Source: Hypericum androsaemum (taxonomy: Eukaryota; Streptophyta; Magnoliopsida; Malpighiales; Hypericaceae). From it: a stretch of 64,000 nt of DNA. The translations under genes were made by a program, and so were the position numbers. Of the stretch, positions 34,326 to 46,376 are shown piece by piece. Position 1 is the stretch's first letter; each line of letters begins with the position of its first letter. The notes beneath the pieces were generated by a model. The model made no database searches and was not told where the DNA came from. It saw only the letters and a list, made by a program, of their open reading frames with translations. Location: NCBI GenBank assembly GCA_963995505.1, contig OZ023190.1, positions 4,978,516-5,042,515 on the forward strand, written 5' to 3'.

Positions 34326-34965
34326 TTCTTAATATTATTTAATTAAGTTGTTTTGTTTAATGAGATAAATATTCTTTAATTTGTTTTGCATCATCCACAA
34401 AATTAAAATTAATAGATCATCTCTATTATTTCATATTTAAAAATTAATTTTAAATAGAATTTGATAGTATTTTTCAATAACTCTCGCTAGTCATATTATC
34501 TTTGTTTTTGGAATGAAAGGATTTGTGACTTATATGATCTGAATATGCAAATAGATAAGAGACATGGGTCCCGGAAAATGTGGCAATGGATGGACTAGGG
34601 TGAGACCGATATATTCGCCTACTGGGGGTAAGTATCGAATTAACTAAATTTGTCATTATCCAAATTATTTAACTAAACGAATTCAAATCTAAATCTGGTT
34701 AGTAGATTATTTAATATACAAATTTTTTTCTGTATACAGATAATTTGAATTATCTGATTTACGAAACTACCGATCATCCATAATTTCATTCAAACTAAAT
34801 CTTCAACATAAGCAAAGATACAGCTTTAGCTTTTAAAATTAATCAAACTACGGCCTAATTGATTAGACCAACTAGTTTACCCAATTGAACCGACCTGTTT
34901 ACTCGGGTAGACTAGTAGATTGAATGGAAATCATTAGAAGCATGAGAAGAGCAGCTCGGTTTTGG
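34326..34965. other. Segmental duplication, copy B flank
   Basis: Non-coding continuation of the duplication shared with 27.8-29.8 kb (see 28637). It lacks the LINE present in copy A. Confidence 0.6.
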
Positions 34966-34976
34966 ACCAAAGAGGA

Positions 34977-35668
34977 TTTTTTTTTGAAAGGTTATAAAGC
35001 CGACATGGTATATACAACCTACGAAGTGTGGTATTTCTCCTGTCATGGAGCAAAACGGGGTTGCGACCGCCGTTCTCGGTAGAACTCTACCACCCAAAAT
35101 CCAGGGGAGAAAAGGGTGGTAGGGAAAGAGCACATCGATAGGAAAACCTATCTTGACGTTGAAATCGCAAAAATAATACCACACCGCCAAATTAAAGACA
35201 TTCAAAAACCAAACGAAAACAAAAAAAAAACAGAACATAAGCCAAGAAAAACTAGATAAGGTTCCAACAAAGAGTAAAAAGGAAGCAGCCTACGCCCAAA
35301 GAGAGTCCGGAAGGATTCAGTTCCTGAAAGAGCACAGCGCCATGAAGATGTCTTGTCCAGCAAAAGCACAAGCAAGATTCGACCAACCCGACCACTCGGA
35401 GAAGGAACGAAGAATAATAATAACCAACCTGTTAAAGCTCGGAGTGTGCTCATAAAAAATAACCCGATTACGTTGATTCCAGATAGTCCAACTGATCGAA
35501 GCGAAGAGGATATACCACAGCCTCCTTGCTAACCCTCCCCTGACAAGGCCCATCAACGCGTCAAAACAACCACCAACCGACCCGCCAATACACCACTTAA
35601 GTCCCACAAGACCAGCGAAATGATACCATATATTGGATGCCAAAGGGCAATGATACTATATCTTGGAT
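34977..35668 (-). mobile_element. 5'-truncated LINE, minus strand
   Basis: An 11-bp duplication ACCAAAGAGGA (34966..34976 and 35669..35679) brackets the insert, and a T run (poly(A) of the minus strand) starts at 34977. On the minus strand the frame from 35643 reads MASNIWYHFAGLVGLKW and ISWTIWNQRNRVIFYEH, the zinc-binding C-terminal part of plant L1-like ORF2. A 3' untranslated part of about 340 bp follows. Copy A of the segmental duplication is uninterrupted at the same position (about 29808). Confidence 0.85.
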
Positions 35669-35679
35669 ACCAAAGAGGA

Positions 35680-36079
35680 CTCTAAACCACATGACGTATC
35701 AACCAAACCAGATTCCGAATCAATTCTCTTTTCCAGACCTTTTTTTGACCATGCAAAGGCCCGCGCCCTTGGTTGGAATTCTTGCAAAAATATCTTCAGT
35801 AGATCTAGTTTCTTCTTTTTTTTATAAGATCGATCTAGTTCCTTCTAGTTAAAAGTAATTAGACCCTTCAAATACCAACAATCACCCGTGACTTTGTTGA
35901 TCTAATTTAAACAAAATATTTCGAATTTGAATTACTGATGAGAAAACTTTTTCTCTTTCAAAGTCTGATCTATTTAACGTACTAGTATCCGTATACCATG
36001 TTTTCTAAACCAAAACATTAGACCTTCCAATTCAATGTTGGAGAGATATGGCTGAACCTTGAAGAGATAACTTTCTGTA
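35680..36079. other. Spacer, no gene recognised
   Basis: The first 60 bp complete the segmental duplication. The rest is AT-rich single-copy-looking sequence. Confidence 0.4.
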
Positions 36080-36087
36080 AAGAATTA

Positions 36088-36501
36088 GGTAAAAGTCCAC
36101 TTTAGTGTCTTGTGATTACGCGTTTTGACGCACCACTATTCTGTATTTTCAAAATATTAGAGCAAGTGATAAAGGTTTTTCTATTTGACATTCCACTACT
36201 TGAATAAATTTTTTAGACATAAATATCCTCAACTATAATTAAATTAAACTTTCTTAAGAAATAAAGAAAAAGCATGAAGAATTTTAAAGGGGGAGAATAA
36301 TTTTTCATATTCGTTTCGATGGATAATTTATAACCATTTTTTTTCTGAATTATACTTGAGAGTATTTATGTCCAAAAAAGTTATTCAAGTAGTGAAGTGT
36401 CAATTAGAAAAACTTATGTCACTTAGTCGAAGATTTTGAAATCACAGGGTAGTGGAGTGTCAAAGCGTGAAACCACAAATTACTAAAATGAACTTTTACC
36501 G
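36088..36501. mobile_element. MITE with long TIRs and 8-bp target duplication
   Basis: Arms of about 150 bp (GGTAAAAGTCCACTTTAGTG at left; CGGTAAAAGTTCATTTTAGT reverse-complemented at right) flank a short AT-rich core. AAGAATTA is duplicated at 36080..36087 and 36502..36509. No coding capacity. Confidence 0.8.
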
Positions 36502-36663
36502 AAGAATTATTCACGTATCAAATTTGAAGACAATAACTAAATAATATTCTTCAAATCGTCATTAGTAATTGTGTGTCCTAATGAGAAAATCATATAAAAA
36601 TGTAAAATAACAGCATTTCCTCTTTAAAAATGTCCTCTCTAGCCAAATCTAATTAACCAACAG

Positions 36664-37124
36664 AACCCGTGTCTTCATTCCTAACGGTTCAAAATCTGGG
36701 CATTCCGTACCCAATCCAACCCCTCCTTCGGAAGGTGAGTTTTAGGGGGTTGGATTGGGTACAGAATGCCCCCTTCCGAACTGTTCGGAATGAAGACACG
36801 CGGGAGCTTTTTTGCAAAAATGGTAAAATATGGGGACCAAAATAAAAAAAGTCACGCGCAAACACAGCCCGGAAACAAATGCCATTATCACATAACTGCG
36901 CATACCAGTATCGTAAATGGGGCATGCCAGTGGAACTTTTTTCCAAAAAAAGTTAAAATACGGGGACCAAAATGAAAAAGTCATGCGCATTAGTATCATA
37001 AACGGGACATGTCGCTGTCACAAAAACAAATGTCATTATCACATAACTGCGCATGCCAATGCGCCTCCTCTTCACTCCAAACTGTTCGGAATCATTTTTT
37101 TCACTCCGTACCCAATTCAAAACT
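36664..37124. mobile_element. Second copy of the 401-bp TIR element, with an extra inverted end
   Basis: 36750..37124 matches 10408..10808 (TGGATTGGGTACAGAATG, GAATGAAGACACGCG, CACATAACTGCGCATGCCA). Immediately to the left, 36664..36735 carries the element's end again in opposite orientation, so two ends face each other around a centre at about 36737. Confidence 0.65.
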
Positions 37125-37599
37125 CCGAAAGAGGAGATCGGGGAAAGGCAGGTCTAGGAGCTGTATGACGAGATCTACACTTATTAAAAAAAGTTTACAA
37201 TGGTCTGATTTTTTTTTTTCGATTGTCACCTTTCTCGAAACATGTTAAATCAGTTGAACCAATTTTATAGTTTAGTGAGACAATTTTTGTGTATGATCAA
37301 TCAATTTAAAAAATTACTTAAAAGTCCAATTTAATTTTGTTATTTGACCAAAGATCGCTAGGATTCTGGTGCATATATGTTACGTATATGTTATGTTACA
37401 CGTATTCGGACCGTGGTTTTTTATGTGCATAATCGGAAATGCATAATATTGCAATATAAAAATAGCTTTGCCAAGCAACATACGCCTGCCTATTCATAAT
37501 AGCGTTTGTCTATTTTTTTAATAAGTAGTTTGTGTATTTAAGTTAAATTTGTACACTGTTATTACACCAGGCAAAGATTGAGCCTGTTCTTAGTCAATT

Positions 37600-39521
37600 C
37601 GTAATAAAATATGCTGCTTGATTTTATTCATCGCTATACGGTGACATATATAAGAGTTTACAAACTTGATCACCAAGTAACTAGTTGAATATGAATCTAA
37701 CTTGATCAACTGATAGATTTGGAATCTCTCTTGATCACCAAGTAACTAACTTATTAGGAATCTAACTTGATCATGACTTCTATTTATAATACTCCCCCCC
37801 TCAAGTTAGAGCGTGGATATCAACAACGCCAACTTGCGAACAATCTCTTGGAAATAATCTCGACCTAGAGCTTTCGTTAACACATTAGCTAACTGACAAT
37901 CTGTAGGAATCTTCACTCGTACGATTTCGCACATCTTCGAAGTAATAGAGACCACCGCGTTGGCACGAATCCAGTATTGAAGATCACTCGATGTTGCCGC
38001 CGGTTTGACGAGGCTTCCATCAATGAAGCCATTCTTGTTCTTTACGAAAAGAACAGTGCACATGCCATTGACCTACTCACTATAGTTTATTTCGCTGAGA
38101 CGATCTATGACATGAAGTTGACTGGGATTGTCGGACAAATCACGGGTGAATATAGTATGTCGGATCCATACTATTGCCGACATATTTGTTGCTGCTAGGA
38201 TATGACAGAATCGGTTCTGTGCTACTAACGGGGGACATTACTTTGTTTGGTGGAAATATTTCACTAATCTTAGTTACAAACTTGATAAACTGAAATCTTC
38301 AGATCAATCAGAATTTACTAGATTTCTTGAGAAATTCTTTCAGGAAGAGCAAGACAATAATCATGTCTTAAGGCCAGGTTGCGAACTCGAGAGCGGTGGA
38401 AAATCGACGACTCGAGGCCTGGTGAAAAATTGCTCAGGGCTTGGACAAAACTTGAATGAACTTGGTATTTGACGAACTTGGATCATCTTCAATATGAACT
38501 TGGATGAACTTTGGTATGAATTTGGAACAACAACAAGGGAATTTGGTGGTAATACTTCACCAATTCATGTTGCAACAATCGATGGAAATACTTGACCAAT
38601 CTAAGTTAGAAGACAAAGAAACGATTGGTGAAAATACTTCACCAATCTTAGTTAAAAGATAATCATGTATTTTACTAGTTAATTGATAGAAATACTTAGA
38701 TGGAATCAATGGAAGCTGATATCAAAACTCCCGTCGTTTTTCTAAAGTTGGCCTCGAAAAACTTGAGATCTTGGACCTTCTTTCAATGAAGCGACTCAAG
38801 AAAAAAAACCAAGAAGACGACTTTTACTCAGTTGAGAGAAATCGCAGGTTTAAAGGGAAAAACGTCCTCCACCCGTATGATCCTTCTCGCCGGTGGTGAT
38901 GTTGTTTGATCGCCGGTGGTGAATAATCTCACAATCGCAGTTGCCTCGGTGACAGAAGATCGATTGTCAGTTGTTGACGACAATCATGGTTGCACAATAC
39001 AGAACTTCTGGCTATCTCCGTTTAGAAATCGGAGCACAGGAAATCTTTGTTTGCTTGATTTCTTTTTGTTTGTTAATATTTTCTCCTTAAGACAAACTTG
39101 GACAGGCTTGAAGCGGAAGAAGCCGATGAGCAATTTCATCACAGCCTTTCAATGAATCAACGACCATAATTTATGGTGGCTGATCTCTAACCACAACGTG
39201 GATGATTGGTGGATGATTAAAAGAATACCACTGGAGGATGATTTTGAACGAGAATCGGTGGTGGATGAAATAAAAAATTAATCCAGATTTTTAGCTCTGA
39301 TACTGTAACAAAATATGCTACTTGATTTTATTCATTACCATAAGATCATATATATAAGAACTTACAAACTTGATCACCAAATAACTTATTGAATAGGAAT
39401 CTAACTTGATCATCAAGTGACCGATAGATTTGAAATTTCTCTTGATCACCAAGAAACTAATTTATTATGAATCGAACTTATCACCAAGTAACTAACTTAT
39501 TATGAATCTAACTTCATCATG
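37600..39521 (-). mobile_element. Deletion-derivative Copia retrotransposon
   Basis: Direct LTR-like repeats: left 37600..37791 (GTAATAAAATATGCTGCTTG ... CTTGATCATGACTTC) and right 39304..39521 (TGTAACAAAATATGCTACTT ... CTTCATCATG). They have many differences and internal repeats of CTTGATCACCAAGTAACT. GCTCTGATAC before the right LTR is a minus-strand PBS remnant, and CTCCCCCCCTCAAG after the left LTR is the polypurine tract. The coding part has collapsed to one short frame. The leader (38250..38700) holds several copies of GGAAATACTTCACCAATC. The right LTR lacks the last 15-20 bp seen in the left one. Confidence 0.75.
37806..38063 (-). pseudogene. Fused Copia gag start and RNase H end
   Basis: The 85-residue frame reads KNKNGFIDGSLVKP ... 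YWIRANAVV, the beginning of a Copia gag. After a few residues it reads VKIPTDCQLANVLTKALGRD, the very end of Copia RNase H. All of protease, integrase and RT in between has been deleted. Confidence 0.75.
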
Positions 39522-39547
39522 CGAAATGCCATTTTGCTAGCAATCGT

Positions 39548-42500
39548 CTAAATTGGAACTGGATCCTTGAGCAACAAAGCGACAAGGTTCATGACGTGGT
39601 TACCCCGAGTGTAGCCATCTCCATCCTTGTACATAGTATCCGCAGCTTTTGCGAGGTTGACGACGCGGTCTAAGAGAGGCATTGAGACTACATACGGCAC
39701 GAGGCACTCCTCGTTAATGTCTTTCCATGCATTTCTTGCCTTTAGCTTCAGCTCCTTCACCGCTTGTTCCTCAGAAACCTTGTACTCCTCCATGTAACAT
39801 TCAACTGCCGAAGTAACATGGTCTCGCTCCTGTTCAAACTGAACATAGATTTTGAACAACATTATACTATCGGGTTATTAATAGGACATACAAGTGACCA
39901 ACAAATTCGTTTGTAGCTGTCATCCATTCATTTGTAGACGACCTAGCATGGTTTTAATTGTTGGCCTGAAGGCACGTATGAATTGACGGAGGTTAAAGGA
40001 TCAGTTTTTAGCCAGTGTAATTTATATTTCAAACACTTATGACTTGTCAAGGAATTAAAAAAATGAGGATTAATTGATTGAACTCCGAGTCATTTTTTGC
40101 CTAAACTTGGATGGTGGTTCAACCAATGGTCAACACCGTTGATCACCGGTTTAACTTGTCAGACCAATCGATAAACCCTGTTGAACTCACTAGTCCACTC
40201 AAAATTAATTTTTTAATAATTATATACTTTTTTTAGTTTTATTTAATAAAAAATAATTATATTATATTTTTAATACTTGTAAATTATAAATTTTGTAATA
40301 AAATTAGATTATATTTATAATTATTTGATATTTTCATAATAAATATAATTAAGAAATATCTATTTTATTTTAAAAATCTCTAGTTTGACCAGGTGAATCA
40401 AAAAACAGGTAGAATCTCACGTTGTCTTCTAGTTATTTTTTAAACCTTGTTATTTATAGGTATTGAATACTCAAATTACAAGTTGGGAAGTAAAGGATCG
40501 GATGTAAAGTAAATATCTTAAAATGTTTTAAAAAATCCTCTCAAAAAAATGTTTTTAAAATATTGATAACAAGTGAGATGACGTATAAATACCTTGTGAG
40601 AAACAATGTCATCCATGAGTCTGCCAAAAGTTGACATGGATTCGATAATTTTTGGGCCGTCTAATGCCCACTTAAAAGCCTCCTCGGTTGCTATCTCTCC
40701 CATGCCAATGTACGAAGACAAGGCGAGTGGTGCAGCGCCTATACTTGGGACTGCAACATTCATGTACTCTTCCATGTTCGGGACGTAGCCTTTCTCACGC
40801 CATTCAGCTTCAACCAAATAGGCTTGGACATTTATCTTCATCTGGTTTATATATGATAACGATATCAGAACGGTGCCCGAGATACATTTTGTACTATCAG
40901 TACAAATATTGTTTAACTGCTGTTTTGAGCAATTGACAACTAATAATTATTGAATATGCATAATCGAATTATCAATAAAAAAAATTTCAAAATTATAAAA
41001 AATTAAGGAAATCTTACCAATCAAATAATTCATTGACTTACTGGTCAATTACAGCCGGATCATTTTAGTTAGACGAAATAAATTGCGAAATAGAGTAATT
41101 TACACTTATTCTTGCAAAGTAGAAGAAAAATGTGCAGCCAAAAGCTTGTCTTTATTGGTGCCAGAATTTACTCACGTCTCCTTAAAACTCTCAAGGTTAT
41201 TATGAAGTTGTGAATTTAAAATTACACGGACATCCCGTTTAATTTCGGGTAAGATTTGGAAAACATTAAATCAAAGTGTATTTAGATTTTACTAATAAAA
41301 TTCAATATTTCTCACTCACATAATTGACCATAATTAATTCATTTTCTCAATTCGTGTTTGACATATAGATATTGCGAGCACCATACATTGGATGCATTTA
41401 GCGAAACACAAGAACACATCGCGGCCACTTGCATGATAACATCTTGATCAGTACCTTCATTACATAAATTATATCTTACCCTTGGATTTCATCTCACATT
41501 CATTGTTTTCATATGATATTTCTAAAAAATGCCCATATTATTAAATATTTTAAAATTAGAAAAATTTTCTAAAAAAAGCCACCTTATTCCTCTCCTCATC
41601 TCACAAATTCCCGCTTCCCTTTCGCATGGTACCGATGAATTTCGTTTGAATCTCATTTTATAAGACGTTGGTGAAGTAAAAAATATTTAAAATTTTAACT
41701 CGATAAATTTTGTTTAAAAGCGCGTGTTAATATTACTACGATGCTAGTAGCGAGTTGATAGACAAAATTTGCAAACTTATGCATTCGTTAATTGTACATT
41801 TCACCCAGTTTTGGGACAAACGTGCAACCAGTATTCTGTATCAGTCTATTTAGTCTAATTACAAGTATCCAATTATATTAATTTTTTAAAACTTATGACT
41901 TACGATTTGTTTTACGTAATACATGCTTTCCTTGCCTTTTTTTTTCATGCCAGACGGCTGGACGGATGAACTTCCTTGCGCACACGGTCAATCAACCGGT
42001 TCCCCCGGCCATTATTACTATTACTATTACTATTACTATTACTATTACTATTATTCCCAGGTATAATTGGTATCATTGAAGCCCTATCATTTTTAAAATA
42101 TAAAGAAAGCAAATCGATGCTCCAACCGCTTGCTGCGGTTACTTTAAGTATTTCTTGACTGAGAGCGGCCCAAGCCGTGCTTGCCTTTTTTTTTCATGCC
42201 AGACGGCTGGACGGATGAACTTCCTTGCGCACACGGTCAATCAACCGGTTCTCCCGGCACACCAAAGGGAGAATTTTTGTAAACAAACTTTACTAAGAGA
42301 TGGAATAGAATAACCCGGTTGAAGCGTATTTACATTTTTTCACAACTCATTATTTATCTCGTTTGAATCTCATTTTATAAGACGTTGGTGAAGTAAAAAA
42401 TATTTAAAATTTTAACTCAATAAATTTTGTTTAAAAGCGCGTGTTAATATTACTACGATGCTAATAGCGAGTTGATAGACAAAATTTGCAAACTTATGCA

Positions 42501-45368
42501 TTCGTTAATTGTACATTTCACCCAGTTTTGGGACAAACGTGCAACCAGTATTCTGTATCAGTCTATTTAGTCTAATTACAAGTATCCAATTATATTAATT
42601 TTTTAAAACTTATGACTTACGATTTGTTTTACGTAATACATGCAGTAGAGCTTTCCTTCATTTTCCGCCACGTCTTCGATCTCTGAGCAGACATCAAGTA
42701 GTATGCGATAAAGTTTCTTCATGTACTCTGGCAGTACATCTATGGCTTCAATGTCCCATCTTATCTGTCGTTAGTAAATAAGCATAGATAAATTGATGAA
42801 GGTTTTGTATTAAATCTTGCCAGACGTAATTATTGGTGAAATTTTTTACCAAAAAAAATACCTATCGATAGCCTCGGTAAGAATTTGGAGTTCTTCAAGT
42901 GTACCAAAGTTGTCAAAAGTATCATCCAATAGGCAAATCAACTGAATGAGCTTCGTTAATATAGTCCTTCCTACAGAGTACTGAGGCTCAAAGTAGACCT
43001 GTAGAATCCAGAAGTAGCCCTCAACGAGCCGATCTCTAACATAATGAAAGTTTGTCCGAACATCCAGACTTTCCCACCACCTGAACGTATTCATAAATCC
43101 ATGATGTATTCTATAAATCGGGCAGTTAAATTGAATGACAAGCATTATAACATTATTTGAAAAGTGTGGTCCGAGTTCGACTGATTATAACATCCAGTTT
43201 ATTCAGTTAGACCAGTTAATCCTAATTCAATTTACCAATTAGAGTTATGTTTATGTTATGATTAAGTTAAGATTTTTTTACTTATAAATATTAAATGTTA
43301 TAATGAAATTGGAAGATATTTAAAATTATTCTACGGTATTGCTAAATATAATCAATAATATAATAATTTTCAGAAAACCTCTGATCCAATTGACGGTTCA
43401 ATCGAGACCCAGAGAACAAACCGATTCGCTCTCTATTATTCCGTTCTGAAAAAACATTGCATTTCAACGGATAATCCTAGATAGATAGACGATGTTAACA
43501 AGAATGAAGTTTACTCTGCCATGGCTTTTAGCTCCTTCTGATGAAGTTGCTGCACTCGGTTGAAATCCAACTTGGCAAACTTCAGAAGTGGTCCATTGTG
43601 TGATTCATCTTGGGCGTACAGATCCATGTAAAACCTAGCTTCAACTCTGTTCACAGAAAAGCGAAGTGGCCACTTGAGGGAGTGGCTGACTTGCCCAGCT
43701 AGAGGGGAGCCCAGATGATGAGGTAAAATTGCCTTGAGATTTTTGGTGGTGAATTCTAGGGCTTCGTCTAAAATGTCTTCTCCCCTTATGCCTAGATGTG
43801 ATGCCTCGTATAAACTCAGCATCCCGGCGACGTCATCTTTTATGGACGCATCAAAATTGCCTTCAGAGTCTTTGAATTTCTCAAACACATCTGTTTTCAA
43901 TAATAAACGTATGGTTAGTTGTATGATTTATTTGTTTTTATCATAAATTGCAGTTCTGAAAGCTGAATTTTAGATAACCATCCATGTCTTTTTTTATATC
44001 ACCTAATATCTGGCTCACTGGATCGACTAAATAGATTCAATCAAAATTTTTTTTAAATAATAACAAAACTCTTCCAACAAATATTTAACATTATTATATT
44101 TTTATGAGTTTTAACTTACTAGCAACCATGTGACCAACATGAAAAAATCTCAGTACATGTACATATTATTTATATTCATTAATAAATTTCACTCAAAAAC
44201 AAATATACCTTGTTTTTTCAATTACTTTTCCCGTTTCTATAAATTCGTATTAAATTTCTGCCTTATTTTCGTCACGATTCCCCAGTGTGAACCAAACACG
44301 CTTTACTTATAAACATAAAGCCACTGACAATCAATTAACTTAACGGTTCAAAGAGTTATTCTAATTTAATCAAAATATTTTGAATTTAGATAATGGGATA
44401 CAATAATATTAAATACTCATTAAAATTATTGCCACCATTTAAAAATTATATCTTACTTGAACCTGAATCAATAGGTATTATGGATATTGAGATGCCACGT
44501 TGTTCCGACCAAAAAATACACATGGAAAGAGCCAAATTAAAGACAAATAGTTTGATAAATACCACAAGAGAGCCTTTTGCCTTGTTGTCGAAGTAACCGG
44601 AACCAAAGAGCCACCGCATACAAATCTTTGTTGTCGTGAGATATATCCTCCAAAGCAGCTTCATTAATCTCCGCATCGAAATGGTAAGCGACTCCTAAAC
44701 GTTGGATGGCATCTATCAGACGCAGAGTTCGTAAAGTGTCGCGAGATGCCACGCACTCTTTGAGCATCCCCCTGACTTCTTCACCGAGTCCTTCAATTTG
44801 TTTGCAAATGGACGAATCATCCCCCTGCAAAAATTTATTAATTATCTCCAATTTGTTTGCATGGTACAAAAATGGGTTAAGCGTTAGGAAGGTACAAATG
44901 CGAAGCAGAATTAATTATCATATAAGCAGAAAAATAAGAACACAAAAAATTTACGTGGTACGACAAATTGACTCATTCATATAGAGAAAAGTTTATTTAT
45001 TTTTTGAAACTGAAGAGAAAAGTTTATTGATGAGTTGTGTTGTATGAGTCAGTATATTAGGGTTAGCTTAATCCATGTATTTACAAACAAACTTTAATAA
45101 AACTTTGGAGATTCTCGTAAGTTAATTTATAATCTAAAACGGAATACTTGTAAGAATCTGAATGGCTCAAAATCGGGTGACAGTGACCCTATTTTGAGCC
45201 ATTTTTAATAATAAGATTCAGGCCACACTATTTAATATAATTAATTACCATGGATGGGGTTACTTGAGACAGAAAATAATCCCCCCAAATGGTGGTTTCT
45301 TGTGCAGCGGTTGGACGGTGGAGCGTCGTTCCGGCGTTGTCCATTGATTCGAGAACTTGGAATGACAT
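39548..45368 (-). CDS. Terpene synthase, TPS-a-like (probable sesquiterpene synthase), intact
   Basis: Seven exons in transcription order: 45249..45368, 44563..44824, 43515..43890, 42862..43080, 42621..42759, 40593..40841 and 39548..39838. They give 551 residues. Exon sizes 219, 139 and 249 bp for exons 4-6 are those usual in class III plant TPS genes. Motifs: RP(x8)W at residues 18-28, RDR at 268-270, DDTFD at 305-309 (DDxxD metal site) and DDIVSHKFE at 449-457 (NSE/DTE metal site). No plastid transit peptide precedes the RP motif, so a cytosolic enzyme using farnesyl diphosphate is likely. The product cannot be predicted. Start ATG 45368 is preferred over the in-frame ATG at 45344 because MSFQV is a common TPS-a start. 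Intron 5 contains a partial duplication. A Copia LTR ends 26 bp after the stop. Confidence 0.93.
41642..42643. repeat. Duplicated intron-5/exon-5 segment in the TPS gene
   Basis: About 285 bp at 41642..41926 recur nearly identically at 42359..42643. The gene-proximal copy includes the last 23 bp of exon 5 and its GTAAGT donor, so the other copy is a decoy exon end with donor. Between them, CTTGCC...CATGCCAGACGGCTGGACGG occurs twice (41931..42009 and 42180..42257). Confidence 0.9.
42011..42056 (+). repeat. (ATTACT)n microsatellite
   Basis: Seven or so hexamer units inside intron 5 of the terpene synthase gene. Confidence 0.9.
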
Positions 45369-45437
45369 CTTTTTTTACTTTGTTCTTGCTGTCTTATTGG
45401 ATTACGAGATATGCACCATTACCAGTGTGAAGCGAGA

Positions 45438-45446
45438 TTTATATAG
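45438..45446 (-). promoter_or_regulatory. TATA box of terpene synthase gene
   Basis: CTATATAAA on the minus strand, about 70 bp upstream of the start codon, a normal distance for a plant core promoter with a short leader. A TIR element begins right next to it on the upstream side. Confidence 0.6.
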
Positions 45447-46376
45447 AGTAATTTTTTTACCAATTTGATATTACTGTTTAAAGAATTTTAGATATGGTGT
45501 TCCTTTCCCAGATCGAAAAAAATTTTGATTCTTTCTTCTTAGATCAAAAAAATATTCGACCTGGGTTCAAAATTGCAATAAATTTTTCGATCTTTGTTTT
45601 CATAGCAGATGGGAAAAAATTCAACTTGAAGAGAGAGAAAATCATACCCAAAAAGAGAGAGGAGCTCCCTTTTTGTCACCGTATAATTAATTCAAAATGG
45701 AAAGAAAAGGTGCCTTCCAGGGAGAAGCTCCTTCCGAAAAAGAAGAAGAAGCTAATTTATGAGCAAAATATATAATAATCAAAATTTAATTCCAAAGTTA
45801 ATTTATTATGGAGATCCGAATGTCTTAAGAGGTGGTGGGTGGAGACTAAATTGAGTAGGGACTAAATAAGAAATAAAAAGTAGGATATTTTGTATATTCA
45901 AAATTTAAAATGATAATTTAATAGACAAAAATAATAATGACCATGAAAAATTATAAAATAACAGTAACCATGAATATATTTCATACGAAATGGAGTAACA
46001 ACAAAACTAGGAAGGTCTAGTACTTTATCGTTTCCCCCAAATTCAAAATCAAAAACCACACACTTCTAAATAATTCCAGAAATGCATTTCCCGAGGAGTC
46101 AAAAATATTCTCCGCAAATCGTGGGGCCCTTTAATCGATCTTTTCTCTGTTCTCGGGTTGAAAGTTTTTTTCGACCTACGGTTTCTCTCTCCTCAGGTCA
46201 AATTTTTTTCCGATTTGTGACGAAAACAGATATCAAAAAATTTATTGCAATTTTGAATTCAGGTCGAAAAAAATTTTGACCTAAGGAGAAAGAATAAAAA
46301 AAAATTGATTTGAAAAATGAACACCATATCCAAAAAAATTTCAACAGTAATAGTAAATTGATAAAAAAATTTACCG
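45447..46376. mobile_element. Long-TIR element directly upstream of the TPS promoter
   Basis: The left arm (about 45447..45660; GATATGGTGTTC, TTCAAAATTGCAATAAATTT) is the reverse complement of about 46150..46376, with roughly 80% identity over more than 200 bp. The centre has no domain. Ends not exact, no target duplication found. MULE- or foldback-like. Confidence 0.65.

Noticed and set aside
41976..42158. Leu-rich open frame inside the terpene synthase intron
   Set aside because: It is the translation of the (ATTACT)n microsatellite.
45344..45344. Alternative start codon of the terpene synthase at 45344
   Set aside because: The in-frame ATG 24 bp upstream gives the family-typical MSFQV start and lies at a normal distance from the TATA box.
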